NCBI GenBank assembly: GCA_963708165.1
Contig: OY970187.1
Span: forward strand, 1,550,001 to 1,614,000
Source of the DNA: Rubricoccus sp963708165
GTDB lineage: Bacteria; Bacteroidota; Rhodothermia; Rhodothermales; Rubricoccaceae
DNA: 64,000 nt
Direction: 5' to 3'
Part shown: one piece after another, positions 9,198-18,379 of the stretch
How the letters are laid out: every line of letters begins with the position of its first letter
Numbering within the stretch: the stretch's first letter is position 1
The notes under the pieces: model-generated
The model's database searches: none
Seen by the model: the letters and a program-made list of their open reading frames with translations, nothing else
Told to the model about the DNA's origin: nothing
Translations under genes and position numbers: made by a program

Positions 9198-9725
9198 ATG
9201 CGACCCACCACCGCGCTTGCCCTTCTTCTCCTCGCCTCTGGCGCCATTCCCGCGAGCGCCCAGATACGGCTGAGCGCGGGCGCCACGCTGCCTCTGGCGG
9301 GAGACCTCGGCCCCGGGTGGACCGAAGGGGCCGGCGCCAGAGGCATCCTCACGTTCGGGGCCTATGGTGGCGAGGTGCGCCTGGCGTTAGACGCGGCGGT
9401 CCACGACGCGGCGCCAGAGGCCCTGCCGGACTTCCTCGCCGTCAACGCCATGCTGGGCTGGGGACCTGTGCTCCGCCTCGGCGCGGTGCGCCTCTCGCCT
9501 GGAGCCGAAGTCGGCGGCGGCCGCTTCGCCTTCGACGACGACGGCGAGTTCGGCGGCAACCTCTCCAGTGAGTCTGAGCTTCTAGCGGGCGCATACCTGC
9601 GCGCGGGCGTGCCTCTGGCGGGGCGCGTGGAGGCATGGGCGGAGACGGGCGTGCGGCGCACGTTCTTCTCCACGCCGCAAACCACCGCGGGCGCCGCGGG
9701 CGGACTCGCCCTCCGGCTGTGGTGA
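9198..9725 (+). CDS. Small outer-membrane beta-barrel-like protein
   Basis: 175 residues with a clear signal peptide (MRPTTALALLLLASGAIPASAQ) and alternating strand-like segments ending in GGLALRLW, a terminal aromatic residue as in outer-membrane barrels. No family recognised. The stop overlaps the GTG start of the next gene (GTGA at 9722-9725), so the two are translationally coupled and probably work together. Several motif copies encode PLAGD, APEAL and PLAGR. Confidence 0.6.
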   Translation: MRPTTALALLLLASGAIPASAQIRLSAGATLPLAGDLGPGWTEGAGARGILTFGAYGGEVRLALDAAVHDAAPEALPDFLAVNAMLGWGPVLRLGAVRLSPGAEVGGGRFAFDDDGEFGGNLSSESELLAGAYLRAGVPLAGRVEAWAETGVRRTFFSTPQTTAGAAGGLALRLW

Positions 9726-11566
9726 GAGCGCTCTTCTGTTTTCTTCTGCTGTGCGTGGCCTCTGGCGCCAGAAGCCAAGGCATCGTGTTGTACGGCGACG
9801 GGCCCGGGTGCTTCGGTGGCGAGGCCGCGTACAACGCCGAGCCGCACGACGCCGTTCGCGCGCTCCGAAGCCTTACCGCGGTCACGACAGACGGCTTTGG
9901 CGCGCGCTACCGCGATGGCCTCGGGCGCGAGGTGCAGGCCTCTGGCGCGGCGTCTGTCCTTCGCGACGGAGCCCTCGCATGGCGCACGCCCACAGGGCAG
10001 CAGGTAGTAGTGGTTTGCCCGGCCGCTCGAGAAGTGACCGTGGTGCGGGACCTCAACCAAAGACGCCGAGACGGCGTCTCGCTCGCGGTCGAGTTGGGCA
10101 ACGAAACTGGCGACCCCGGACCGCTGCGCTATCTGGACCCGTCGATACCCAACGTGGACAAAATCGGGCCGGACTACGAGGCCTCGGCTCGGCTCGGCCG
10201 CTCCGCCCTCGCGGTCCGCTGGCGCGATTTCCTCCCTACCGACCCCGCGATCGCGCCCCGCATCTTCGGCGTCTTGGACGGCCGGTTTCCGAAACGCAAG
10301 GGCTTCGCCGCCAGAGGCGAGACGGCTGTTGGGCGCGTAGAACTCACCGCCCAAGGCGTCCTGGCAGAAGACCTGCCCTTTGAGGAGACGCTGGGCCGCG
10401 AGGTGCCCACGCTCCGCCACGAGGGCGCGCTCGAAGCCTCTGGCGTGATCGGCCCGCGTCACGCGACGGGCCTGCGCGGCGCCGTCGCGGTGGCAGACCT
10501 CGCGCGCCCGTCGTGGAGCCGCACGGACGTTTCCGGCCCAGACTGGCGCGAGACAACGGGTGAGATCGGCGCAGACCACATGCTGGCCTCTGGCGTGTCC
10601 CTGACCGGGGACGCGCGCGCGATGAAGGCCACAGGCCCCGGCCTCGCAGACGGCTCCGTTTTGTGGGCAGAAGTCGGGGCGAACGCCCGGCGCCAGAGGC
10701 TAGAGGCCCGCGCCTCGCTGGGGCCGAGCGGCCTGGGTGGTCGCCTGAGCCTGGAGGCCCCGCCGCTCTACCACGCCGACCGCACCCGGCGTGCCTGGCT
10801 CCGCGCCCGCGCGAGCGCCCGCCGTGACCTCCCCGAAGCCGCACCCAGCCTCCCGTTCTGGATCGCCAGAGGCTATACCGGCCTGGCCTCTGGCGCGACG
10901 CCGCTAACACTGCAAGGCGCACCGCGACCCGTCGAGAGCGTGGATGCGGGGATCGTCGCCGATGCCTGGCTGAGCCAAGCGGCTCCACTGGGATTGGAGA
11001 GCGCCGTCCACCTCCGCGCTGAAATTGGCGCCGAGGCCCGCCGCGGCGAGACCGTCCTGCTTCCACAGTTCACCCTCGCGCCAGAGGCCGTAGCGGTGAG
11101 CGGACCCGTACAGGCTATCGCGGCCTCTGGCGCCGTACTCGCGCTGGACGTGTCGGCGGCGTGGAACCGCAGCGAGATCGTCTTCGACGCGCCGCCACGC
11201 GTGTTCACCCGCGCCACCGCCTGGGCGCGCGCCGCCCTGCCTCTGGCGGGCGACGACGCCTTTCGCGCCGCCAGAGACCGCGAGCCGACCCTTCGAATGG
11301 GCCTCCACGCCGAGCACTCGCCGGACGGCCTCTTGCGCCTGGACGCCCGCCTGGAGTGGCGCGCCGCGACGCGGTGGACCGGCTGGCCCGAGCCCGACGT
11401 GCCCGCCGCGCTCCTCCTCGACCTCGGCCTGTCGCGCTCGTTTAACGACGACCGCTGGCTCATTGCGCTCACCGGCCGCAACGTGCTCGGCGCGCCGGAG
11501 CAGACGCACCCGCTCGGCGCCACGCTCGCCGGGCGCCTCTTCGTGCGCGCCGAGGCCCGCTTCTAG
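9722..11566 (+). CDS. Large outer-membrane beta-barrel-like protein, unrecognised
   Basis: 614 residues from GTG 9722, which overlaps the previous stop. The N-terminus is a signal peptide (VRALFCFLLLCVASGARSQ). The rest is rich in alternating polar/hydrophobic strands, and the protein ends LAGRLFVRAEARF, with the C-terminal Phe of BAM-dependent barrels. The last part (LDLGLSRSFNDDRWLIALTGRNVLG) resembles the end of TonB-dependent receptor barrels, but there is no plug or carboxypeptidase-like domain at the front. I see no catalytic motif. It may be a barrel partner of the preceding small protein. At least eight motif copies fall inside the gene, mainly reading ASG, PLA or ARG. Confidence 0.6.
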   Translation: MRALFCFLLLCVASGARSQGIVLYGDGPGCFGGEAAYNAEPHDAVRALRSLTAVTTDGFGARYRDGLGREVQASGAASVLRDGALAWRTPTGQQVVVVCPAAREVTVVRDLNQRRRDGVSLAVELGNETGDPGPLRYLDPSIPNVDKIGPDYEASARLGRSALAVRWRDFLPTDPAIAPRIFGVLDGRFPKRKGFAARGETAVGRVELTAQGVLAEDLPFEETLGREVPTLRHEGALEASGVIGPRHATGLRGAVAVADLARPSWSRTDVSGPDWRETTGEIGADHMLASGVSLTGDARAMKATGPGLADGSVLWAEVGANARRQRLEARASLGPSGLGGRLSLEAPPLYHADRTRRAWLRARASARRDLPEAAPSLPFWIARGYTGLASGATPLTLQGAPRPVESVDAGIVADAWLSQAAPLGLESAVHLRAEIGAEARRGETVLLPQFTLAPEAVAVSGPVQAIAASGAVLALDVSAAWNRSEIVFDAPPRVFTRATAWARAALPLAGDDAFRAARDREPTLRMGLHAEHSPDGLLRLDARLEWRAATRWTGWPEPDVPAALLLDLGLSRSFNDDRWLIALTGRNVLGAPEQTHPLGATLAGRLFVRAEARF

Positions 11567-11589
11567 CCTCTCGCGAGGGCGGTCAGACG

Positions 11590-11607
11590 GCCTCTGGCGC
11601 CAGAGGC
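11590..11607. repeat. 18-bp motif palindrome downstream of the barrel gene
   Basis: Perfect GCCTCTGGCGCCAGAGGC about 25 bp after the stop codon at 11566. Confidence 0.95.
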
Positions 11608-11724
11608 TCCCATCATGCGCGCACGGTGACGCGCTGGCGGGACAACGCCAGAGGCTGAACCTTAAGACGGGAGCCAACCGGCCGACAGTGACGGTTCAAC
11701 CCTTCCCACTTCCCGTCTACGGCT

Positions 11725-11904
11725 ATGTCTTCTCTCGGCGTTTACCTCATCGGTTTCATGATCCTCACCGGCGGCGTCGCCATGGGGATGCACCTCGCGG
11801 GCCTGCCCACGGCCTGGATCGCCGTCACGGGCGTCGTCCTGCTCGGCATCGGCATCCTGATGGGCGTCTCCAAGACGCGCACGCGCGACGAGTCGCCGGT
11901 CTAG
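11725..11904 (+). CDS. 59-residue two-helix membrane protein
   Basis: A short gene: MSSLGVYLIGFMILTGGVAM, then GMHLAGLPTAWIAVTGVVLL, then GIGILMGVSK and a charged tail TRTRDESPV. Two transmembrane helices with a short loop and a positive C-terminus. It is followed by a strong intrinsic terminator, which supports a real single-gene transcript. No function recognised; similar two-helix small proteins are common in this phylum. Confidence 0.7.
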   Translation: MSSLGVYLIGFMILTGGVAMGMHLAGLPTAWIAVTGVVLLGIGILMGVSKTRTRDESPV

Positions 11905-11931
11905 CCTCTGGCGACCACCGCCCGACACCTG

Positions 11932-11968
11932 AACCGGGGCTCCGCGCAATGCGGAGCCCCGGTTTTTT
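11932..11968 (+). terminator. Rho-independent terminator
   Basis: Stem ACCGGGGCTCCGC / GCGGAGCCCCGGT around a GCAAT loop, followed by TTTTTTG. One of the clearest terminators in the window; it ends the 59-residue membrane protein gene. Confidence 0.93.
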
Positions 11969-12037
11969 GTGCGCCAGAGGCACAACCTGCCCGGGCCTCT
12001 GGCATGGGGCTGCGTCCGTGCGTCATTCCGCCAGAGG

Positions 12038-13114
12038 CTAGAACGAGACCGTGACCTCGCGCGAGGTCTCGAAGCGGAAGCCGGGGATCTTCTTAAAGGC
12101 CTCCATTCCGCTCATGCCGAGCGTTGGCGGCCCGCCCATGTCGTCCAGCGCGTCGAGCTGCTGGAGCGCGTCGGGCGAGGCCATGACCACGCCGAAGTCC
12201 ATGTCCAGGAGCGTGAGCGTGCGGCCCTCGGCGTAGAGCGCGTTGGTCTCGCGCACGTCGGCGGGCAGCAGGATCTCGATGGTCATGCGCATGTCCTTGA
12301 ACATGACCGCCATCGCACGCAACTCGTCCGACTGAGACTGCATGAGCCTGTCCTCGAACTCCTCCTCGAACCCGTCCTCGGTAGAAGTCCTCGATCTCCT
12401 CGCCTGTCTCAAGGTCGTATGGCGCGGGCGGCGGCGACGGTCGCGGCATCGAATCGTCTGATCTCGTCGATGATCTCCCCGTCGTCGATGACATCTTCCA
12501 TGTCTCCGGCGTCCTCCACCCAGCCGGGCTCGTCGATGATCTCGCCGTCGCCGATCACGTCGTACTCATCCTCGGTGAACACGCCGTCCCAGGCTTCTCC
12601 CGGAGACGGCTCGGGCATCCGCACGGTGAGCTGGCCGCGCGAGAACGCGAACGTCACCGGAGGATCGTCGCCAGAGGTGCCCGCCATGCCCCCACCTAGT
12701 GGCCCAGAGGAGCCCATCACGTCGCCCAGAGCGTTGGTAGAGAGCCGGAGGCTGTTGATGTCGTCGAAGGCGTACGTCGCGGTGTAGCCAGAGCCGAAGA
12801 GGATGTCGGCGCCCTCGACGCCTTGAAGCGTGGCGCCCATCATCGCGGCGCGCTCGCGGAGCGCCTGCATGGAATACGGCCCGTCCTCGGCCATTTCGTA
12901 CTCCGCAGCTTCGGTTTCGATGGAGTCATCTATCTCGGAGACGACACTCATCAGCTCCTCCATGATGTTGATCGACAGCATGGAACTCATCAGGACGCTC
13001 TCCTCGATGGTGCCGCTGCCGTCGGCGTTGAGGCGGATGAGGGCTTTGGTCTGGAAGCAGCCCGAGAGGACGGCCGACGAGAACGAGCAGCAGGAGGGGT
13101 TTGAGCGCGCGCAT
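12038..13114 (-). pseudogene. Lipoprotein of unknown function, three frameshifts
   Basis: Starts at ATG 13114 with MRALKPLLLLVL; in the next frame it continues SSAVLSGCFQTKALIRLNADG, giving a proper lipobox (LSGC). The body reads GSGTIEESVLMSSM, then ADILFGSGYTATYAFDDINSL, then an acidic stretch with GDGEIIDE and DDGEIIDE. It then passes through two more frames (PAPYDLETGEEIEDFY, then DGFEEEFEDRLMQSQ) to end in FKKIPGFRFETSREVTVSF. The shifts fall near 13075, 12460 and 12380, and each is explained by one extra base; removing three bases gives about 357 residues. All pieces read as one secreted lipoprotein, so either the gene is decaying or the sequence has indel errors. Family not recognised. 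Confidence 0.7.
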
Positions 13115-13227
13115 GACAGAGTGCGGAGGTGTGAGGAGCAGCAGGATACAGCGCGAACGCCAGAGGCCTCTGGCGCGTACGGGCGGCTCTGCGCCTCTGG
13201 CGCGTCTCCGCTCCATCCCGATCTCTC

Positions 13228-14325
13228 ATGCGCGTCGGCATTCTCACCGGTGGGGGCGACTGCCCCGGCCTCAACGCGGTCATCCGCGCCGTCACGAAAT
13301 CCCTTATCCACCGCACCGGCGCCGAGGTCATCGGCTTTGTGGACGGCTTCGAGGGTCTCATCGAGAACACGACGCAGCCTCTGGCGTGGCGCGACGCCAG
13401 CGGCCTGCTCACGCTCGGCGGCACCATCCTGGGCACGAGCAACAAGGCCAACCCCTTCGAGTACTGGCGCGAGGACGGCGCCGACGTGAGCGACCGCGCC
13501 GCAGGCGTGTACCGTGAGCACGGCCTGGATGCGCTCGTCGTGATCGGCGGCGACGGCACGATGTCCATCGCGCACAGAATGCAGCAGATGGGCCTCAACC
13601 TCGTCGGCGTGCCCAAAACCATCGACAACGACTTGGTGGGGACCGACCGCACGTTCGGCTTCGACACCGCGTCGATGATCGCGGCCGAGGCCATGGACCG
13701 GCTGCACACGACGGCCGCCAGCCATCACCGTGTGATGATCTGCGAGACGATGGGCCGCTACGCGGGATGGATCGCGCTGTACGCGGGCGTGGCCTCTGGC
13801 GCCGATGTGATTTTGCTCCCGGAGTTTCCGTACGACCTCGACGAGGTGATCCGCATCTGCCAGGCGCGCGAGCGCGGCGGCCAGCGGTTTACCATCATTG
13901 CCGTGGCCGAAGGCGCCCACCCCGAGGGCGGCGTGCAGAGCGTGGCCAAGACGATCCCCGGCTCGCCCGACCCGGTGCGGCTGGGCGGCGCCTGCCAGGT
14001 GCTGGGCGCAGGGCTAGAGGCGCAGATCGAAAGCGAAGTGCGCACCACCATTCTGGGCCACGTGCAGCGCGGCGGCTCGCCCACGCCGTTCGACCGCGTG
14101 CTCTCGACGCGCTTCGGCACCTACGCCGCCGAACTCGTGGCCGATGGCGCCTCTGGCGTGATGGTGGCGCGCCGCGCGGGCGAGATGGTCTCGGTTCCGT
14201 TTGCCGAGGTCGCGGACAAGACCAAGCTCGTCCAAGCCGACGACCCGCTCGTGCGCGCCGCGCTGGACGTAGGCACCTCGTTTGGGACGGCCGCACTCAC
14301 GCCGGATCTCGCGCGGATGGGCTGA
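13228..14325 (+). CDS. pfkA: 6-phosphofructokinase, group III
   Basis: 365 residues, phosphorylating fructose 6-phosphate in glycolysis. Motifs: GILTGGGDCPGLNAVIR at the N-terminus, VIGGDGTMSIA, PKTIDNDLVGTDRTFGFDTA, MGRYAGWIALYAG, and HVQRGGSPTPFDR near the C-terminus. The Gly in GGDGT points to ATP as donor, whereas PPi enzymes have Asp there; the Lys in PKTIDND is found in PPi enzymes and in the mixed group III enzymes of actinobacteria and deep lineages. The combination Gly/Lys predicts an ATP-dependent, weakly allosteric group III enzyme. The start at ATG 13228 directly precedes the conserved MRVGILTGGGDCPG. Confidence 0.95.
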   Translation: MRVGILTGGGDCPGLNAVIRAVTKSLIHRTGAEVIGFVDGFEGLIENTTQPLAWRDASGLLTLGGTILGTSNKANPFEYWREDGADVSDRAAGVYREHGLDALVVIGGDGTMSIAHRMQQMGLNLVGVPKTIDNDLVGTDRTFGFDTASMIAAEAMDRLHTTAASHHRVMICETMGRYAGWIALYAGVASGADVILLPEFPYDLDEVIRICQARERGGQRFTIIAVAEGAHPEGGVQSVAKTIPGSPDPVRLGGACQVLGAGLEAQIESEVRTTILGHVQRGGSPTPFDRVLSTRFGTYAAELVADGASGVMVARRAGEMVSVPFAEVADKTKLVQADDPLVRAALDVGTSFGTAALTPDLARMG

Positions 14326-14332
14326 GCCCCTG

Positions 14333-14364
14333 GCGCCAGAGGCCACCTGCGCCAGAGGCCACCT
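14333..14364 (+). repeat. 16-bp tandem duplication carrying the motif
   Basis: GCGCCAGAGGCCACCT occurs twice in a row just after the pfkA stop and just before the convergent protease gene. A clear case of motif copying by short tandem duplication. Confidence 0.93.
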
Positions 14365-14369
14365 GCGCG

Positions 14370-16820
14370 CTACCGCATCACGACCACGCGCCGCACCTCC
14401 ATCGCCTCTGGCGTGATGAGGCGAATAGCGTAGGCACCGGGGGCGGCGCGCGAGCTATCCCACACGAGGGCGTGCGTGCCCGCCGCCAGAGGCCCGTCGG
14501 TGAGGCGGGCGATTTCGCGGCCTGTCATGTCCAGGACAGTGACCGTGACTGCCTCTGGCGCGGCGAGCGTCAGCGGCACGCGCACGGCACCGCGCGCGGG
14601 GTTGGGGGACGGGCGCCCAAGAGCCGATAGCGTTTCGCCAGAGGCGGGCTCGGCGCTCGTCGGCGCGACCACGCGGATCTCGATCGGCACACGGACTGTG
14701 GAGATGTAGTCCTCTGGCGACGTGAGCGTCAGCGTAGCCGTGTAGGTTCCCTCGCGGAGATCCCGCGACCGGATCGCAAGGTTGAGTTCCTGGGACTCCC
14801 CCTCGAACAGATCGCGCGGCGCATCCGGGAGGCCCAGCCACGACGCAGAGGGCTCAATCCGTATCGCGAGCCCTTCTTCGGCATACCCCGCGTCCTCCGC
14901 GATGATGAGACCTCGAACTCCGTACCCGGCCTCCTCGATGCCCACCGTCATCTCCACGTCTGGCGGCCCGTCGTGCGTGAGGTATTGGTACTCGATGGCT
15001 CCGTCTGCGTAGAGAAGCGCCTGGAAAGAGTACCGGCCGACGCCGCGCAAAGGCGTGATGTAGGGTGGCACGTACGCGTAGAAGTCTAGCCAGTGCACGG
15101 TCAGAAGACCGGGTGCTACCTCTTCGATGTGGATGCGCCCTCGCGGGGGAGACTCCCACGTTTCTGCCCCTGTGAGATGCCCCCCAAAAGCGGAGAGATA
15201 CACGCCGTAGTTGTCGTTGTCCCTGGGAATCCCGTCGGGTGCGTTGTGGAGATGAACGGTGCCTCTCCCGACATTGAGATAGTGGTACGAGGCACCCAAC
15301 GCGGTAATCGGGAAGGGAGTACGATAGCCCCGGACAGAGCCGGTGCTCACAGAATCGCGCGGAGCGACCCAGTTGAACGACACTCCACCGCTGGGGTCAT
15401 TGGAGTCTCGCCACGCATGACCGTAGCGGCCCTCCGATGGCGAGAACGTTCCGTCTGCGTTGGGGAAGATGGGGCTTTGATCGAGTGACGCGCTCCAACG
15501 CAGCCGATTACCGCCCGTGTTGGTGACCCCAAGTGAGACTAAGGCGTCTTGCCCGTGAGGAACGTCTACGGTCAGCCTCGGGAGCCCAGGTGAGAGCGCC
15601 GGGCGCGGCCCCGCCGTTCGAAACGCCGCGATCTCTGCGGTCGTCTCGCGGAGCACGCGCGCGTTGTCTCGGATCTCCGTGTCGCCCGTGGGCACTCCCT
15701 GATGCAGAACCTCGGGCGAGGACCAGCTGAGCAGCTTTTCGCACCACCCGCCTGGGCACGACGCTCGGTTATAGCCCATTACGGTCCGAAAACCTGCCTC
15801 GATGTTGGTAGTACCGTGGCCGTGTGGAAAAGGCCGCGGGTTGACATCGTTTTCTGGATTGTGCCGCGCACCTTGAAGATGCCCGATCTCGTGGGCGAAG
15901 GTGTAGCTCACCGTCGAGCAGTCATGAGCGACCATGGCGAACGCCGTCTCTTCGGTGGCTCCCACGTCACCCGCAAGGCCGCAAAGGCCATACGTGTTCG
16001 AGCCCGGACCTATAAGCACCACCAGGTCTCCGCCGTGCGTGTACCGCAGAGCCTCGACCTCGTCGAAGTAGCCGTCATTGGGGCTTCGAAGCCGCCGAAG
16101 ATCCAGTCCCATGTTTCCCGAACTCGGCGTCGCCGTCTGGTACGTGTGTACGAGTTCCAGCCGCACGTCCAGGTTTGTAGCGCGGTAGGACTCGTTCGTC
16201 TGGTCAACGGAGAGTTGCGCCAAGAGCGCTACATCGCCAGCCTCGGCCACCGACTCCGCCGTGTACGCGACGATGACGCCAATCGGCTCGCCTCTGGCGG
16301 CGGTACCGGTGGCCGCGCCTCCGGCGTCAGGACCTAGGCCAGGGTTCGCCAGAGGCTCCGGGCTCGCGTCGGCGGAGTGCTCTGGAGGCAACTCGCGCGC
16401 GTCCACTCGCACAAAGGCGTGGAGTCCTCCCGAAAGCGGGCGGAGGGCGTAGCGTTCGCCAGAGGCGTAGATCTCTCCGGCGACGCGGCCTTCTCGGACG
16501 GTGAAGTGTCCCCAAACGGCGCCGGGGTCGCTAAACCACGAGAACGAGCCGTCGCGGCGGGCCTCGGTGCGCCCGGGCGCGAGCACGTGCTCGCCCACCC
16601 GCACGGCCTCGCCCGAGCGCAGCGCCTCGGGGCGCACACGAACGCTCCGAATCTCGCGTACGGCCTTCGACGCGCGGAGCGACGCGAGAGCGGCCTCTTG
16701 CGTCCCAGAGACCGACAAGCCTTCCTCGACAGGGAGAATGAGGTCTTGCTGTGCCGAAGCAGGGACGGTGGACAGCGCGCAAAGACTCGCGAGAACCGAG
16801 AGGCGAAAGAAGTAGGTCAT
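14370..16820 (-). CDS. Secreted metzincin metalloprotease with T9SS sorting domain
   Basis: 816 residues from ATG 16820. Signal peptide MTYFFRLSVLASLCALSTVPASAQ; a pro-region with the strand GSFSWFSDPGAVWGHFTVREG; a catalytic domain carrying HEIGHLQGARH (zinc ligands of the HExxHxxGxxH metzincin signature) followed by TVMGYN, which supplies the Met-turn. A large beta-rich middle section follows. The C-terminus has a T9SS type A sorting domain (GRPSPNPARGAVRVPLTL to RRVVVMR), so the enzyme is exported across the outer membrane and attached or released at the surface. The catalytic region resembles peptidyl-Asp / reprolysin-like families. Likely roles: degradation of external protein or processing of surface proteins. 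Confidence 0.88.
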   Translation of the reverse strand: MTYFFRLSVLASLCALSTVPASAQQDLILPVEEGLSVSGTQEAALASLRASKAVREIRSVRVRPEALRSGEAVRVGEHVLAPGRTEARRDGSFSWFSDPGAVWGHFTVREGRVAGEIYASGERYALRPLSGGLHAFVRVDARELPPEHSADASPEPLANPGLGPDAGGAATGTAARGEPIGVIVAYTAESVAEAGDVALLAQLSVDQTNESYRATNLDVRLELVHTYQTATPSSGNMGLDLRRLRSPNDGYFDEVEALRYTHGGDLVVLIGPGSNTYGLCGLAGDVGATEETAFAMVAHDCSTVSYTFAHEIGHLQGARHNPENDVNPRPFPHGHGTTNIEAGFRTVMGYNRASCPGGWCEKLLSWSSPEVLHQGVPTGDTEIRDNARVLRETTAEIAAFRTAGPRPALSPGLPRLTVDVPHGQDALVSLGVTNTGGNRLRWSASLDQSPIFPNADGTFSPSEGRYGHAWRDSNDPSGGVSFNWVAPRDSVSTGSVRGYRTPFPITALGASYHYLNVGRGTVHLHNAPDGIPRDNDNYGVYLSAFGGHLTGAETWESPPRGRIHIEEVAPGLLTVHWLDFYAYVPPYITPLRGVGRYSFQALLYADGAIEYQYLTHDGPPDVEMTVGIEEAGYGVRGLIIAEDAGYAEEGLAIRIEPSASWLGLPDAPRDLFEGESQELNLAIRSRDLREGTYTATLTLTSPEDYISTVRVPIEIRVVAPTSAEPASGETLSALGRPSPNPARGAVRVPLTLAAPEAVTVTVLDMTGREIARLTDGPLAAGTHALVWDSSRAAPGAYAIRLITPEAMEVRRVVVMR

Positions 16821-16889
16821 ACCTGCGATCGAGAACGAGAGTTGCAAGAGTACGAGACAGTGCCACTCGCCGGAAAGCCCTTCTACGCG

Positions 16890-16907
16890 GCCTCTGGCGC
16901 CAGAGGC
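16890..16907. repeat. 18-bp motif palindrome between protease and glycosyltransferase
   Basis: Perfect GCCTCTGGCGCCAGAGGC in the roughly 105-bp gap between two minus-strand genes. Confidence 0.95.
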
Positions 16908-16925
16908 GGAGGCACCCCGCAAAGG

Positions 16926-17657
16926 TCACTCCCCAGACGACGTGCCCTTCCCGACGGCCAGCGCCCCCACCGTCCAGAGAATCTTCGCGCCCGCACGGAC
17001 GCTCCCCGAGACCGTCCCGCTGATGGTGCTCACGCCCGCCTGCCTCTGGCGGTAGCCGACCGGCACCTCGGCGCAGCGGAGCCCCACGCGAGAGGCCTTG
17101 GCCTGCATCTCGACGGTCCAGCCCCAGGTCTCGTCGCGCATGTCCAGCGCCTGCAGCGCGTCCCAGCGTATGACTCGAAACGGACCGAGGTCGGTCCACT
17201 GCGCGCCCCAGCGCAGCCGCAAGAGGCCGCTGGCGAGGTGGTTGCCCCACCGCTGCACCGGCGTCAGCGCGCCTGGCTCCACGCGGCCCTCGCGCTCGCC
17301 CAGCGCGCGGCTGCCAACGACGAGGTCGTGGTGCCGCAGCGCCGCCAGAAGCGCGGGCAAATCGTCCAGATCATCGCTGCCGTCCGCGTCCGCAAAGATC
17401 ACAGCCTCTGGCGGAGCGGAGCGCAGCGCAGCCAGCCCGGCCAGACACGCTCGGCCGTAGCCGCGGCGCGGCTCCACAATGACTTCGGCGCCCGAAGCGC
17501 GTGCGGCCTCTGGCGAGCCGTCTGTCGAGCCGCCGTCCACCACGATCACGCGGTCTACGCCGCGCGCTTTCAGCCCGCGCACCACGCCGCCCACGGTCGT
17601 CACTTCGCCGAGCGTGGGCACGATCGCCGCCAGAGGCGCAGGAATGGATGTCGTCAT
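16926..17657 (-). CDS. Family 2 glycosyltransferase (polyprenyl-phosphate sugar synthase-like)
   Basis: 243 residues with the GT-A fold order: AAIVPTLGEVTTVGGVVRGL, VIVVDGGSTDGSPEAARASG, a nucleotide-sugar region GYGRACLAGLAAL, and the DxD-type metal motif FADADGSDDL. WTDLGPFRVIRWDAL, WGWTVEMQAKA and EVPVGYRQRQAGVSTISG follow; the last two pieces are typical of dolichol/undecaprenyl-phosphate mannose-synthase-like enzymes without a membrane tail. It probably transfers a sugar from a nucleotide donor to a lipid carrier or glycan precursor. The neighbouring protease and hypothetical gene give no pathway hint. Confidence 0.85.
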   Translation of the reverse strand: MTTSIPAPLAAIVPTLGEVTTVGGVVRGLKARGVDRVIVVDGGSTDGSPEAARASGAEVIVEPRRGYGRACLAGLAALRSAPPEAVIFADADGSDDLDDLPALLAALRHHDLVVGSRALGEREGRVEPGALTPVQRWGNHLASGLLRLRWGAQWTDLGPFRVIRWDALQALDMRDETWGWTVEMQAKASRVGLRCAEVPVGYRQRQAGVSTISGTVSGSVRAGAKILWTVGALAVGKGTSSGE

Positions 17658-17735
17658 GGCACGCAGACGCGCGAGGCCGCGAGCCGACTCGCCAGAGGCG
17701 CAGACCGCCGGGGCCTCTGGCGCGGTTCACGGCGC

Positions 17736-18134
17736 TCAGGCACGCGGGCGCATCCGGCGCTGCTTTTTGCGAAACCCGTCGGCCGACCACTCCACGATGC
17801 CGCGCGAGACGAGCAAATCCATGATCTCCGCCGGGTTGCACGGCGGGTCGCCGCCGGTCACCGCCTCGGCCTCCTGGCACGCTATGGCCACGTCTACAGC
17901 CGAAAACGTGGCCGGGTGCTCCGGCAGCGCAGAGAGCACCAGCTTGGTAAACGGCGCGAGGAACCGGCCGCGGAGCGGCACCAACCGCCATGCAAGCCCG
18001 CTGCTCGGCCCCACCGCACCCGCAGGCCGCTCAGCTCTGGGCCCAGAGAGTAGCGCGGCCTTCGCAGCCCGCCTCTTTTTACGTCGCGCCTGCGCGTGGA
18101 GAAGGCGGCGGCGGAGTCGAGGCGAACGCATCAA
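17736..18134 (-). CDS. Hypothetical basic protein
   Basis: 132 residues. The N-terminus is very basic (RLRRRLLHAQARRKKRRAAKAALL), and the C-terminal half reads FTKLVLSALPEHPATFSAVDVAIACQEAEAV, then DLLVSRGIVEWSADGFRKKQRRM. The second half is helix-turn-helix-like in rhythm and could be a small nucleic-acid-binding domain, but no family is recognised. The start could also be ATG 18131. Confidence 0.5.
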   Translation of the reverse strand: MMRSPRLRRRLLHAQARRKKRRAAKAALLSGPRAERPAGAVGPSSGLAWRLVPLRGRFLAPFTKLVLSALPEHPATFSAVDVAIACQEAEAVTGGDPPCNPAEIMDLLVSRGIVEWSADGFRKKQRRMRPRA

Positions 18135-18185
18135 ACGGGGGTGGGGGCGGCTGCCTCTGACGCGCTACCGCGCGACCCGTTCGGC

Positions 18186-18203
18186 GCCTCTGGCGCCAGA
18201 GGC
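18186..18203. repeat. 18-bp motif palindrome upstream of gyrB
   Basis: Perfect GCCTCTGGCGCCAGAGGC in the 245-bp region between a divergent hypothetical gene and gyrB. Confidence 0.95.
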
Positions 18204-18250
18204 TCTGCCTTTGTGGCGCCAAGGGTCTACGACCGCTGCAGCGAGGCGCG

Positions 18251-18290
18251 CTGGAATCCAACAAAACGGCGCCTCTGGCGTTGATTCCAG
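18251..18290 (+). repeat. Inverted repeat in gyrB leader
   Basis: CTGGAATCCAAC at 18251 pairs with GTTGATTCCAG ending at 18290, with one bulged base, enclosing a motif copy. It sits about 90 bp before the gyrB start and could act as a leader hairpin or mark a small inserted element. Function is speculative. Confidence 0.5.
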
Positions 18291-18379
18291 GCCTGCCAAA
18301 CCCCCGTCGCAGTCGTAGATTTAGACCATTGAAAACAGCGATTCCTGCGCGCAGTGCGCGAGGCTCCCACACCCCTTTT

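Noticed and set aside
16377..18053. A 558-codon plus-strand frame
   Set aside because: It runs antisense to the protease and glycosyltransferase genes, is very rich in Arg/Ala, and shows no conserved motif: a shadow frame of high-GC DNA.
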